Shown: positions 21,312 through 34,165 of the stretch, piece by piece
Numbering within the stretch: the first letter of the stretch is position 1
Layout: each line of letters begins with the position of its first letter
Source: Gordionus sp. m RMFG-2023
Taxonomy: Eukaryota; Nematomorpha; Gordioida; Chordodea; Parachordodidae
Direction: 5' to 3'
DNA length: 64,000 nt
NCBI RefSeq assembly: GCF_954871325.1
Contig: NC_088775.1
Span: forward strand, 89,505,561 to 89,569,560
Notes under the pieces: model-generated
Database searches by the model: none
What the model saw: the letters and a program-made list of their open reading frames with translations, nothing else
What the model was told of the DNA's origin: nothing
Translations under genes and position numbers: made by a program

Positions 21312-22850
21312 CCGAGTTGTTGAAGTAGCGCGCTAACTTTTTTGGTAGCTATAGCTAATAGCGGCTACTTTTTTTGTATTTAATTTTTTAGCGCGCTACT
21401 TTTTATGAAAGTAGCTAAGTAGCCGCTACTTCGCTACTTTTAAAAATTATAATGAAGGTAAGTATAAACATGATAATTTAAATTTATATCATATTATTTA
21501 ATTTTGAAATTGAAATATATTTTCAATTTGTAATTTATATTTTCATTTGTATTATAAACCTAAATCACGTGTTAATATTTTAAAATGTCATCGCCTATCA
21601 ATCTTTGGTGATTCAGACAATGATATGAATGAAATGGAAGATACCAGGGAAGAAAATGTTCTTAATAGCTATAATACAAATTTCCCATTCCTGTAATTTA
21701 AAAATTTTTTAAAATAAATATATAACCAAAACTGTTTTCAAATTTATTTATTTAAAATGTAAAAAAAAATATTTCCTCAAATCAATCAGTAGTTATACCC
21801 TCAAGAAACACCTAAAGGTAAATTGTCATTTTTACATTCTAATAATATTTATTTTATAAGACTGTTCATGAGTTTTAAGGAAATGGAGAAACATCTAAAT
21901 AATTTTGGTATAGACGACTCTACATCCAAAAAGACTAAATAAATTTAGACCAAATTAATTGATAATGCAAATGACAATATTTCTCATAAATTGGCTGATA
22001 AAGTATTGTTGATTTTATAATTTATACACAGCCAATGTCCTTTGTTGATAATCCATCATTTATTGATGATTAAAACTCTATCCCCTGGTACAATAATTTT
22101 ATGCCGCCAGACACTAATGAATAATATAACAGATAACTTTAAAATGATGAAAGATGCTCTAATAGTAGAGTTATCAGAGATATCATATATATGTACCACG
22201 GAAGATAGTTGGACACATAACAGAAGGTAAAAACTTATTTATATTTAAAAATTGATCTGATTAAATATTTTTGAGCTTATTTGGGAATTACAGGCCATTG
22301 GCTAGACCCTAAGACTTTAAAAAGAAGATCTGTGGCATTAGCCCTCAAAATAATAATAGGATGCCAGACATACGATGTACTTGCAAATAAAATTATTGAT
22401 AATCTATCTTATATTAAAAATATGATATAAGATTACGCCATTGCTTTCAAGTGCTAGTGTCGAGAGATTATTTAGTAAGGCAAAACTTATACTTTCTGAT
22501 CGTCGTTCTAGACTTGGGGATGATAATATTGATATTATTAAAATGCAACAAATTACCATAAATATTTATTTTTATTACATAAATTTTTTTATAATCAAAT
22601 CTAAATATATTTTAATATTTATAAATGTTGATTTTATATATATTTACTATACAATAATGTATAAGCAAAAAAAAAATTTGTTTGTAAATTTTATTTATAA
22701 AAAGTAGCTTAAAAAGTAGCTAAAGCTACTTTTAAAAAATAGTAGCTATTAGCGAGTTTTTTGACAAATAGCGATAGCGGTAGCGCGCTACATTTTTTAA
22801 CAAATAGCGATAGCGGTAGCGCGCTACTTAAGTAGCGTTCAATAACTCTG
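21312..22850 (+). mobile_element. hAT transposon, internally deleted, with terminal repeats
   Basis: The termini are inverted: CCGAGTTGTTGAA at the left, and CAGAGTTATTGAA when the right end is read on the minus strand. Both ends have many subterminal TAGCGCGCTAC / GTAGCGGCTAC repeats, typical transposase binding clusters. The flanks GTCAAAC(C) and GTCAAAAC fit an 8-bp hAT target duplication with one change. The plus-strand interior encodes separated pieces of a hAT transposase: CTTEDSWTHNRR (about 22192-22230), GITGHWLDPKTLKRRS (about 22285-22335), and the C-terminal dimerisation motif SSASVERLFSKAK (from 22444). Large parts are missing and the frame is broken, so it cannot encode an active enzyme. 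It could be a relative of whatever mobilised the MITEs, although its ends differ from theirs. Confidence 0.85.
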
Positions 22851-23309
22851 GTCAAAACATATAAAAAACCATTAATAATAAAAATTTATTTTAAAGGCTT
22901 CAAAGATTGAATTTAGCCGGTATCATAATATTTATTAAATAGAATTTCGACCCCATTTGATCGCGTTTCGCAACCTTTAACCACACTGGGTAAAATGGGG
23001 GTTTAATACCGTTTTTTCTATTTATTAATAAACTTTTATGGCGATCGTTTTATTTATGAGAACTCCTGACATCGTATCCTTAAACACGGCATTAATCGTT
23101 GGCGAGCATTTCAAATCTGGCCAGTAAAACTGGAATTTATTCTGACTTTGTTGTAAAAACGCGAAATTCGGGACGGACGCTAGCGTTTATAATTAAAATA
23201 AATTAAAGAGGTTGATATTGAAATATGTAAGATCCATCATGTCGATGAATTTTTCATAATTCTCTGAGAGGAAAGAAAGGAAGAAAAAAAAATGAATAGT
23301 AGTTTTTAG
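22851..23309. other. Intergenic, somewhat GC-richer, no gene seen
   Basis: Around 22915-23190 the composition rises (GATCGCGTTTCGCAACC, GGGACGGACGCTAGCG) but I find no frame of useful length and no splice-flanked exon. It may be an unrecognised old element. Confidence 0.35.
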
Positions 23310-23511
23310 TAGTGTTATTAAACGGCTCAATTTGAGCCGATTCATAAAAACGGCTAACTCAATATTTTATCCAGAATATTATTATGCAAGCCTAAAGATT
23401 TTGCTCATAAAATGGCACATAGGATTGAACATCTATATTGACGAAATTTCGTCGTTTGGCCAATATTTTCCTGGCTATAACGTTGAGTTAGCCTTTTTTA
23501 AAACAACACAT
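23310..23511. mobile_element. hAT MITE, 202 bp
   Basis: TAGTGTTATTAAACGGCTC to a damaged right end AAAACAACACAT. The target duplication GTTTTTAG is perfect (23302-23309 and 23512-23519). Very similar to the 61-kb copy. Confidence 0.8.
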
Positions 23512-25520
23512 GTTTTTAGGCTACAAAAGATAAAAAAATATTGGGTAAAATTTACCGAATATTGTTTCGCACTTCCCGATAACTACCTTGTTAAAACCGA
23601 CTCTGTTAAAATCGTAGGATACCCAAGTTTCACCTTTGTTTACCTATAAAAAAAATTTTTTTACGAGCAAGACCGTCATTAAAAAATTAATCATTAATGT
23701 TTCATTTTTCTATATTATTATTTAACAATAAAGATATGTCAAAAATCTAGGTCCGGTCTGGTCCACGGTCTAAAAAAAAATGCTTATATTAGTTGAATCT
23801 CAAATATAACCCGTATTGTTTATTTGTAATATGACATTTTTTTTAGGCCACAGGTGCCAGCCAGGCCCACGCACGTCTGTGGCTGAAGTTTCTCATTTCG
23901 AACAATATAAAATTTTTATCTTAACCGTTATATTTTTTACAGATCTATATTTTCCCGTTTCTTTGGTCCACGTGTGATATATTTTAATTACGTTGCTGAT
24001 AGGAGCCCATCGTTATTTTGAGTTGAAGGGATTATTAGGTTGGATGGTTATACATTTCTTCTGAGTCGTTTTGCCTAAATCAAATGTGTTTTTGTTTTTT
24101 TTATATATATTCATATTTAAGAGTCACTCAAAAAGAAATATTGGTTCGCTAAAACTTTTGTAACTATTTAAATTGTAGTAAACATGATTTTTGAACCTAA
24201 AAATAAAATAGAAAGAAGATTAAACCATAATATAAATTCTAATTCTTTATTAAATAATTATTTATTATAAATAATCAATTATAAATTAATATAAAGGGAA
24301 GAGTAACAAAAAAATAAAAATTAATACAAGAAAAAGAAAAGATTAAAAAATTAAGAAAATTATATGCGAATAGTAAAAAGTGAAAAATAAAAAAGTGAAT
24401 TCCAATCGTTAAACTCTTAAAGTATGAAAAAATCTACAATTATCATGCGTTTTCATCTCATTTGCATAGTCTAGAGAGTAATAATTTCAATAAAACATTA
24501 TCTTTGCTTGAATATCTCTTTATTACACAGCCGGTTGAAATTTGTCCCACCTAAAGAAGGACCTTTAATACATGGTGGGACATATTTAACCCGGCTTGAT
24601 TTTTTCAATCCCGCCTTTTTATTTTATTTTATGCAAAATATTTTTTATAAAATTTTCTACTTTAGCAAAATTCTGGTGTATTTGATATAAAAAATTATAA
24701 GAAACATTCATATATTCTAAATATTTATCATAAATATCAATATTTTTAAAAATGATCATTTATTTTTTTGGCAGTTACAAAAAATGTATCCGGTTATTTT
24801 ATGTCTCACTGTGCAACAATGCTTATTTTACGTTTATATTTTAAAAATATTATATTTTCATAAATTTTTCAAAAAAAAATTTCTTGTCTGATATTTAACT
24901 GATTCGGAATCTTCTTTTGAAATATACTCAAAGGAAGTCGAGGACAACCTAATTGAATTAAACTGGAGGGCAATTACAATACCCCCACCAAGTTTTATAT
25001 CAGATTAGGGCTCTGTGGTCTCTATTTCGATTAAAGATTATCTAAAATCTTCTATCTCAAAAGATTCTATACTTGGATGTATCATCATCCTTGCAAAGCA
25101 ATCCAATATCGAACCGACTCCTTCAAAATTTCATAAAAATATGTCACAGGAAAAAGGTATTGGATCATATTTCTATAAAAATTCTTGTTAGTGATTCGGA
25201 ATCCCTTGGGAAAATATATTAGGATATCTTTAGAATGCTCTAGGACATCCTGGGAATGTTCTATTTGTAAAGTTTCGCTGTGTATTAACGCTAGAAGAAA
25301 TTGATTTTTCTTTACATAACAAAGAATAAGAGCTGAGCAATAGAGATATATTTTTTAATGTTGAAATATAGCAATAAAGGGATATTATCACAATAATGAA
25401 TAATTGACTTTTTAATAGCTGTTAAACAAAAATAATTTTAAAAATAATATATACATATATCAATGTGATTTATTATTTAGATAAGACACTATATTTCATA
25501 CCCACTTTTAGACTAAATTG
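23512..25520. other. Intergenic with a small hairpin, no gene seen
   Basis: At 24529-24598 AGCCGGTTGAAATTTGTCCC is answered by an inverted GGGACATATTTAACCCGGCT, a palindrome of about 70 bases. A short GC-rich patch at 23848-23885 follows a T-run and AG and could pass for a small exon, but nothing joins to it. The rest is AT-rich, with no recognised frame. Confidence 0.45.
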
Positions 25521-25650
25521 TAGTGTTGTTAAATAGCTCGTTTTGAGCCGATTTTTAAAAGCTGCTAGCTCAATATTTAATCTAGAATATTACGAAAGCC
25601 TGAAGATTTTGTTTGTAGAAGGAACAAAGGTTTCTGACGTCTATTAGCAA
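25521..25650. mobile_element. hAT MITE, left part only
   Basis: TAGTGTTGTTAAATAGCTCG through TATTACGAAAGCCTGAAG and CTATTAGC. The right half is gone, and a GAAA microsatellite starts about 80 bases further on. Confidence 0.75.
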
Positions 25651-25727
25651 AATAGCAAATTTCTGATTTTTCTAAATTTTGATATTTTTTTTATTTTTTA
25701 ATTTTAAGCTAATATTTTGAAGAAAGC

Positions 25728-26004
<277 letters not shown>

Positions 26005-26907
26005 AATACTATACGAAAAAAATTACATACGATTATTTCTTTATTTTTTTAAGAGCTGTCCAACTAAAAACACTAAATCTATAAATAATAATATAGTAAA
26101 TTCCAAAAATGTGAACAAGTTTTTTTAATACGATATGATCCAATTTTACAAATACGCACAATATGGATATCAAACATAATTAATTTTTTAAAACGGTTAT
26201 CATAGAAATAGAGTGACATATAGATATAACTACATTTATAAACATTAAACATGTGATAGACAAGAAAAATTCGTAATGACAAATAAACGAACCAGAGACA
26301 ACTTTTAATAAAATTTTAACAACGATTCTCATTCACTAAAAATATAAAACATAGGAGTAATCAAGGTATCAAATATTGGCCTATACGTCTTTGTAAATGA
26401 CTAATTTTATGTATACCATTCATATTTTTTTTTAAAAAATTAAATTTTAATATATTATAGTTTTATTTTTTTGCACCTTATGAAGATGGAAATACATTTT
26501 GATAACGTTTTTACGATAAATTATTTAAAAAAAATTATGCAAAATTATTTTACAAATATACAATTATATGAAATGAAAAATAATATTTTCGAATCTGAAA
26601 CTTGACTAATGGTAATATTTGAATATTAAAATTATAAAAAATAAGAAATTACTGAAGCTAATATTTTTAACCTTTTCACCAATTTATATTAAATAAAAAT
26701 TTTCCCCTTTTTAAAATTTTTGGGTAAGTCACTCTGTAACTAGGGGAAATTCTTAATATAATTTTTTTATTATTAAATAATAATAAATATGCCATCGTGA
26801 GGATAATATGGGTGGAATTTTGATTTAATAATAATTCAAAGTCTCATTACTTCTAATGTGATAAATATTAAAAATTTTATAAAAATGGAAAAGGCATGTG
26901 CTATATT
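26005..26907. other. AT-rich intergenic, no gene seen
   Basis: The minus-strand frame at 26079-26282 has no domain and background composition. Nothing else recognised. Confidence 0.4.
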
Positions 26908-27050
26908 TAGTGTTAAGAACGGCTAACTCAATGTATTATTCTGAAAAATATTATGCAAGAGCCTAAAGATTTTGCTCATAGTTGACACAAAGGTTTGGAC
27001 ATCTATTAGAGAAATCTAGATTAGACAATATTTTTCTGGATAAAATGTTT
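26908..27050. mobile_element. hAT MITE, right end missing
   Basis: TAGTGTTAAGAACGGCTAAC, then ATATTATGCAAGAGCCTAAA and GACAATATTTTTCTGG. It stops before the right inverted end. Confidence 0.7.
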
Positions 27051-27378
27051 CACCGTATACTTTTTTTTTTGTGAAAATTTTCACAATTTTTTAATTTTAC
27101 TTTAAAAATAGAGTATACCATTTAAAATTTTTAAAAATGCGTGTATGCTATACTGGATGCTACTATAGGTAGAACTATTTAATCTAATACTAGATAATTA
27201 AGCAATTTATTTGAATAAACATAATATATATAAACTGATAAATATGGATATTTATATATATAATTTAAAGGAAAAACATAATTAGTTCTAAATATATTTA
27301 CATATATCAATTAAATTAATAAATTTACTTAAATTTGATTAAGAAAATAAGAATATTCACATATATATAAATGGGAGT

Positions 27379-27483
27379 AAAATTTTCTTCCAATTCTGCG
27401 GGATGCTCTCCTTGAGATCCCTCCATATATGCTCAATACGTTAAATATGGGTCGATATATCATTTGGGTCTTTTAGCGTCCAT
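27379..27483 (-). mobile_element. Tc1/mariner transposase remnant
   Basis: On the minus strand the frame reads WTLKDPNDISTHI, a stop, then RIEHIWRDLKESIPQNW. This resembles the C-terminal signature of Tc1/mariner transposases (WP.QSPDLNPIEH.W..LK), including the glutamate of the DDE/D triad. Only about 35 codons are visible. No inverted ends were found. Confidence 0.5.
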
Positions 27484-28281
27484 ATTTTCTAAAAATTTTG
27501 AGCAACTTTAAATTAAAGAAAAATAGTTTTAAATCAACCCAAAAATGATCGAGCCAGTGATGCCACTTATTTATTACCCGGGGTAATTGCGGCAAAGCCA
27601 ATGGACAGTTAGTATATTTATATATTTAATATCACAGCCAGGTATTGAATCAAATTGAATAGTGAAACCTAAATAAACAGTTATAATTTTCTGAATCTAT
27701 AATCCAATCTTATAATAAAATTAAAAAAAGAGAAACCTGAACCATGAAAACTATCAAACCTGTTGAGCTTTTTAGATTTATCCATTTTTATTAAGATTGT
27801 TATAACTTGAAAAAATATTAAATTTTAAGATTTGTGCCATCGCATAGTTAATATTTTTTAATAAAAATAAAATATTTTAAAAAAAAATAAATAAATAAAA
27901 TAAAATAATATAAAAAATTTCCCCGAATTTCAGTGATTTACCCATTTTTTTTTAAATGTTAGTTATTTTTATTCGAATTCTAATAAATATTTAAACAATA
28001 AATTAACACTTAATATTTATAAAACTACGATAAAATATTTAATCTAATAATTTTTAATAAATTTAAAAAAAACATATAATTCCAAATATTCCCATTTGTA
28101 CGAATAAGAAATTTACAATTATACATAATTATTGGAAAGAAAAATAAATAATATGTAAATCATAATTATATATAGTTATTAATTCTTACTATCTTTTATT
28201 GATTAAGAGTCAAGTTCCCTTTTAGCGTTACCATTATAATTGGTAGCAAAATAGTCAAAGTCTAACCTATGCATAAAATGT
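27484..28281. other. AT-rich intergenic, nothing recognised
   Basis: Contains TATTACCCGGGGTAAT at 27577, a short palindrome. No gene. Confidence 0.4.
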
Positions 28282-28860
28282 TCAATTAGGGGCTTCGGAC
28301 ATTGAATGAATAAAGCTGAGATAGTTGTATTTTATTATGTTTATGGCTAATCTTTGGCGCAGGTGGAATCCCTCGTTGGGATCCTCGGTCCTAGCAGAGA
28401 TCCGTTTTCCCAGCTCTTTAAAGAAGGTCAGGGTATGAGAGCCGAACAACGTTAGAATCGTGGCGATTAATGGTAGGAATGTATAATTGGCGGGAAGCGA
28501 TGGCGAATATTTAGCTAGTTTATTCGCCTCGGTATCTATTATTGCATCTTTATTTATATTGAGAGGATCGATGCATGAGTAATCCCATGTTAGGAATTCC
28601 CTCCTCTTCCAAGGGATCATAGTCAAATCATCGAGCCGCTTACCATCGGAATTGTAAAGGCCAGTAGGTTCGAGGGTTGATGATATGCCGGCATATTTTA
28701 AGACCCTGGCAATGGTATCATTACATTTTGAATGCCTAATGAATTTGGCTCTATAGCGCTTGCAGTATAGAAAGTGACGGCCTTTGGAGTTGACCGACAT
28801 TTGACAGAGGATACAGATGGCGTGACGTAGTTCTTTAAGGTATGCAACGGAGTTGCCAAC
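28282..28860 (-). mobile_element. LINE ORF2 C-terminal fragment (zinc knuckle and nuclease-like region)
   Basis: Open on the minus strand for about 190 codons: LRHAICILCQ near the start (first Cys pair), RHSKCNDTIARVL, then GKRLDDLTMIPWKR and LTWDYSCID, LAKYSPS, LGKRISARTEDPN and RQRLAINIIK near the end. This order matches the region after the reverse transcriptase in a group of animal LINEs: a Cys/His knuckle, then a KRPDG...WD...D segment with the look of a PD-(D/E)XK nuclease. The usual proline-aspartate is Leu-Asp here. It ends in a stop at 28282. It is 5'-incomplete, but may once have been joined to the reverse-transcriptase piece at 30.6-32 kb. A related tail is at 48.9-49.4 kb. Confidence 0.7.
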
Positions 28861-30559
28861 TAGAGGTTTATCCTAATCCTTCTCTAGTGCCGACCATGGA
28901 GGACCGACTAATGAAAAGGACTTCCATAGATCAATTGCCTATAGGAGTAAGGGGTCAAGATGTTTTGTTAGTGTGTGTATGATGGGCTCTAAAGGAAAAT
29001 ATTTAAAAAACATATAAATTTCCCATTGATTTTTTTTTGAAAAAAAAGTTTGATTTAGGTCTTATAGGATATTTAATTTTTGACCTATAAATTAAAAAAA
29101 AAATTTTTAATTAATTTATTTTGAGTAAGTTGATACGATCCATATTTAACGTGGAATGAAACACCCTGAATAATCTCATATGAATCGTCTCTCACTATGC
29201 CAAATATTTAGAGTGACTCTCTCTAGATGTAAATTATTAAGCATTGAAAATCCTATAGCTCGATAATAATTTATGAAATCAAGAAAGGCAATGCCATGTC
29301 TATCATTATTATCTACTAACATTAAACATCTTATAAAAATCAATGTCTGTAAAAAATATCTATATTTCCAAAGCATTTATAGTTTAATATATGAGATTAA
29401 ATTATATTTGAAAGTTAAATCAGATCTTTGTAACCAAAATTGAGGTAACAATTGAAGAATATATTGAAATGGAAAGATATGAAAAATAATAAACAGAATA
29501 GATATAAATACTATCACTTTATTACATGATCAACATAATTTAAAAATAATAAAACATTAAAAAAAGAATAAAAAATATACTAAAGCAACAAAAAGTAAAA
29601 ATAATAAAAAATATTCTTTCCCCTCAAAATAGGAAAGTCTAATAATGTTCCTTTATATACGAAACGAACATTATATATTATAATCTTTTTATCAACATTT
29701 AAATATTCATCCAAATTATTCAAAATATAAAACTAAAATTATAAATTAAAAAAAAAATTAGAATAATCCACAACATAAATTATTCGTAATCATATCTAAG
29801 CAAACCATCAAAGCATAATCCCCTGATCACCACAACAAGATCCATGGGCTAAAATATAATTAATAATTATGCTTGTATATAAACTTACAAATTTCTCATG
29901 ATAAGAAAATATTGTGTTTTAAAAAAAAAAATTTTTTTAATTATAATTTAAGCATATTATAAAATTAATATGTCAAATTCAATCTTCTTTGAAACTTTTC
30001 AATTATTTTTACCAGAAAAATATTGCCTTAATCTTCTTATGTATGTAAAAAAAATGTTTCAGACCTTTCTTGGAGGGTAGAGTTAAATAATCTTCACCTG
30101 AAGAAATTAAGTATACTATTTGTAATGGAAGATAACGCTATGTCTATACAGCGTGTCGTATTCCAGAGGCATTAACTTCCCTGTAATTGTAACCTCGATC
30201 CTTGAAACCCATTATCCTAAAGAGCCTAATATCGTTTTGTTTATTTTTTCTGTTTTCTTCCTCTTTTAACCTTCATTAATTTTGTCATTCACTAAAGTCA
30301 ATATCGTGTGTCCCCATAAATCCTTGTTTTTACTAAGCAAGCGATGCTCGGGATCCTCATTATATTTATCACATTATCTTTATTATAGCGAACGGGAATC
30401 GTTATCAAATATTCACGGTTCTGTGATTATCATTGCTTTCGTCAATATCGTTCAACTAGTAGAGAAAGGAAAAAGACAAGGAAGTAGTTATAAGGAGGGG
30501 GGGGGGAGTAAATAACATCAACAAAAAATTATTATCACATATTATTTCATTCTATCCAT
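28861..30559. other. Intergenic, AT-rich, no gene seen
   Basis: 28861-28990 may still be LINE sequence. 29176-29376 (minus) and 30282-30515 (plus) are open for over 60 codons but lack domains and intron context. A G run of 9 lies near 30500. Confidence 0.4.
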
Positions 30560-32345
30560 AATTCCAATATAACCTTGAAACATATAATGTCATTCAACCC
30601 GGGAGAAGAGGATTGGAAATAAGCCGATGCCAGATTAGTCTAATACCTAACGATTTCTGCTCTAGTTTAGATCTTGTTGAGGCATGCATTGTAGATGTTT
30701 CTATAAATGTTTTTGGTTCTTGCTGAGTGCCAAAAAATCTTAAAAGGAAAATTTATCAAGTCGATGTCCTTCAGACATTTTGCTAGCCAGTAGAATTTGG
30801 GAGTTATCTGCCTCTGGTAATCTGGAGTCCACTTCATGGATCAAAATATCATATTTTTTTGTGAATGTCTTAAGCAATGACCAAGTAATTCTAATCTCCT
30901 CAAAGGAATGAGTCGATTGATAGGTAGGATGTCGCACCTATACCAGGGAATTTAGTTTTATGGGTAGTATGATTTAGTAATACTTCTTAGACATTTGTTT
31001 ACAAAGGTCTGGGATATGTTAATATTGCTTTTGGTGTCCTGCCACGTCTCTAATCCGTATGTTAAGATGGGTAGAATTATGGATTTGAAGAGTCTAATCT
31101 TTTGGTTCATTAATATCTGGTTGGACTACCATAATTTCGTCAGCTGATGTTATCGGGATATGGCTTTGTTTGTCCTCGACTTCGTATCCAATATTGTGGT
31201 GCCTAATGACATTATCCTGGTTCCTAGGTATTTAAAATCTGAAACCGTTTCTACCATATTATCATTAAAGTTAAAGGGGTCTGTGTTAGATGCAAATGTA
31301 TTGGACGCGATTAAACTAGTTTTAGTTTTAATCTGTATTCATAGCAATTATTAATAAACAATGACAGTAGATTTCTTAGTTTATACTCACAGATCGCTAA
31401 TATGCATACATCATCGGCATAGCATAGAAAATTCAGATAGTTGTCTATGTTATTATCGCGTTGTTGATCCAGATAGCGAGGGTTAAGAGCATATTCTTGT
31501 TTGAAGGATTTATTCAGAATATCATTAATTATTACAATAACATAGGTGATTATGCTGTATAATGGAGTCAAGGGCTTAACATAAATCATTCTAAGGCAAA
31601 TGTAGGGAACTTATGCATTTAGCTTTCTTCAGATTAAACTTAAGTGCCATGGTTAGTTCCGTCGTGTTTCTACCCTTCCTATACGATGTGATGACGTTTG
31701 AGAGGTTCCTATCGATGATTAGTCTGATCCTGACTGCTATAATATACGTGAACATTTTTAGGGCAACCGGGATCAGTGCAATACCTCTGTAGTCCTTCAG
31801 GCTAGTTGGGTTCTTATTTTTGGTAAAATTCAGTATTATCGAGGTCATCTATTCTTCTGGGAAGTTGCCAATATTCCATATCTCATTAAAAAGGGGAAGC
31901 AGTAGACTAAAACTTAGATCAACATCTATCTTCCAGAGTTCTGCAAGGATCCCATTAAAATAAAGAATTTTGATGGCAGATCTGAAATGAAATGAAAAAC
32001 TCGGCTAAAATTATTTATAAAATTTTTTTAAAAAAATAAAATTTATTTTTTCCATTTTTTAAGAAAAAGTTATAAGTAACATTTTGAGTCACCGTTACTT
32101 AAAAACAAGAAACGCGTTACATCTTATACCTTATTTTTTGAAACAAGTAACTAATGACATTCCTTTTCGTCAAAAAAAAGCAACGCCATCAGTAAACGAC
32201 GTTACTTTACAATTCTAATTATATAATGATAAATGACTCAAATAAAGATTATAAATAATTAATTATATAATAGATGGCGCTCAATTATTTGATGATAAAA
32301 AAAAAGAATATTATAGTTACATTTAAGATTCATTAATTTTTTTAT
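30560..32345 (-). mobile_element. LINE reverse-transcriptase fragment plus non-coding tail
   Basis: Read on the minus strand, about 32000-31850 begins with NGILAELWK-like frames. 31848-31591 holds the fingers region (KDYRGIALIPVALKMF, then SYRKGRNTTEL). 31589-31311 holds the catalytic box LNFLCYADDVCIL (the YADD palm motif). A shifted frame further on reads FKYLGTRIM and RTNKAIS, then RLFKSIILPILTYGLETW at about 31090-31040, the usual thumb-side signature. It is broken by several frameshifts and stops. 32000-32345 is the non-coding segment shared with 6366-6715. Family beyond non-LTR retrotransposon not assigned. Confidence 0.8.
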
Positions 32346-34165
32346 TTTATATTAACATTAATAAATAAATTTTTTTCAAATTTTAAAACAAATAAAATAG
32401 ATATTATTGAAGGATCAAAAAGTGATAACTTGCCATAATGACTAAACCCACTATATTCGACAACTAAAAAAAATATTATCATAAAATAAAATATACATTT
32501 AACCAATTTGACAACACACCGCCTAAGTACTTACAACCATGAATGAGAAGAGACGATTTTTACACATCAGACAAATGCTTAAACTAATAAATAAGTGACA
32601 AAATATCCATAAAACATTTCGCGTTTATGATTTAAGGAACTTATTATAGGTATATTAATATTGAATATATTGTTTTTCTTAAAATACATGTATTCGCGAT
32701 ATATTAATTTTTTTTTCCTGGTAATGCCATTCGTTATAATGACTTCGCACAAACACATTCGAGGCGGAAAATTTCGAAATAAAGGGTTAGCGATAAAAGT
32801 TTCGCTATAAATTATTCACTGTTAATAAGGTTTAGACGAAATAAATTCGTAACAATTGGTTCGAATTATTGTTTTCGTTTTAAATGTTTCGAGGGAAAAA
32901 AATTCGTTAGAATTGGTTTCGCCATCTTAATTTAGCCATAAAATTCCTTCGAGATAAAAGTTTCGCTGAATTGACCTGATATGGAAGTTTACGTCATATT
33001 TAAAAGAAGGTAGGCATCAAACAAAACGTCCAAAGAGATATACATATGATGATTGACACCCGGAAAATACCTTAAAAATTATCTCTCTAATTGATAACTT
33101 TACACATTCTTTTCATATATATATATATATGTTTATATTTCATTTAGGCAAAAAAAATTATTTTCAGTTTTATTGGACAATTTTAAATCAAAAGTACTAC
33201 CCCTGGGTCTAAAGGTTACCATAATCAGCTCATCTTTATCAAATCATTAACACTTCTTCTTATAATTTTTATTTACTCTGATCTCCATTTCAAGCAGATG
33301 TTCAGCATTTTTTTTCTCCATCTTTTTACTATCTATTCACACCATTCATGCTGAGTGAAGTCATATTTTCACTTCCCTTTTTTCTCATTTCAAAATCCTT
33401 AATTCCATTAAAACTCTCCTTTCTATTTCTTTAAATCCTAGGTCTCATCTCAAAGATATAAGGAACCAGTAGGGAGAGCGGTGTTTTCTAATTTCTACAA
33501 TTCATAATATCCCAAGAATTGGTTCTGTTTACATTCTCATTATTTAAAATCATCTGATTGAAGTGTAGATATTTTTTTAAATTCAATTCATCGATAGTCA
33601 TATTCAAAATAATAATTAATCTTCATATATCTCCCTTTTTTCTCCTCAATATCATTTAATCATGCATTTTAAACATTATATTTTTTTTATTTTTTTTAAT
33701 AATATAGTTGCAAATAAGCGAACAAAACGGAAATAGATTTTGCATATTAAAAAACAGCCGCTCATAAATATAATCCCCACAAAGATTTTATAATAATGAT
33801 TTTAAGATGAATTTCTATTGATGGAATCTCAATAACACTATAAAGATAAAACATGAGTGTATAAATGGATGACAAAAATATAACATATGATAAAAAAAAT
33901 GGTATAAAAAATATAAGTAATATCGAAGAAGAAGGAAGAAAAAAATAACAAAATGGGGATAAATTTTATCCATAGTTAAAATGGCGACAATTAATGCTAT
34001 TTATTATAAAGTTTTGTTCTAAGTTACATAGTATATGTTTAAAACAACAGATAGTTCAATGCTAATTGCGCATGTCCGAAAAAAAAGGATAATTAAAAAT
34101 CATAGATCAATGTTTTATAATAAGTTTGGGAATTCGTGTATATATTAGAAAAAAAAATGATTGAT
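32346..34165. other. Intergenic with a cluster of TTCG motifs, no gene seen
   Basis: At 32755-32975 the words ATAAAAGTTTCGCT (twice), AAATTCGTAACAATTGGTT, AATTCGTTAGAATTGGTT and TTTCGA recur irregularly. This is a decayed short tandem repeat or a MITE interior. 33110-33135 is (TA)n. 33280-33450 is pyrimidine-rich. No frame of note. Confidence 0.45.

Noticed and set aside
23848-23885. GC-rich patch after a T-run and AG, possible small exon
   Set aside because: No partner exon or domain; the frame closes quickly.
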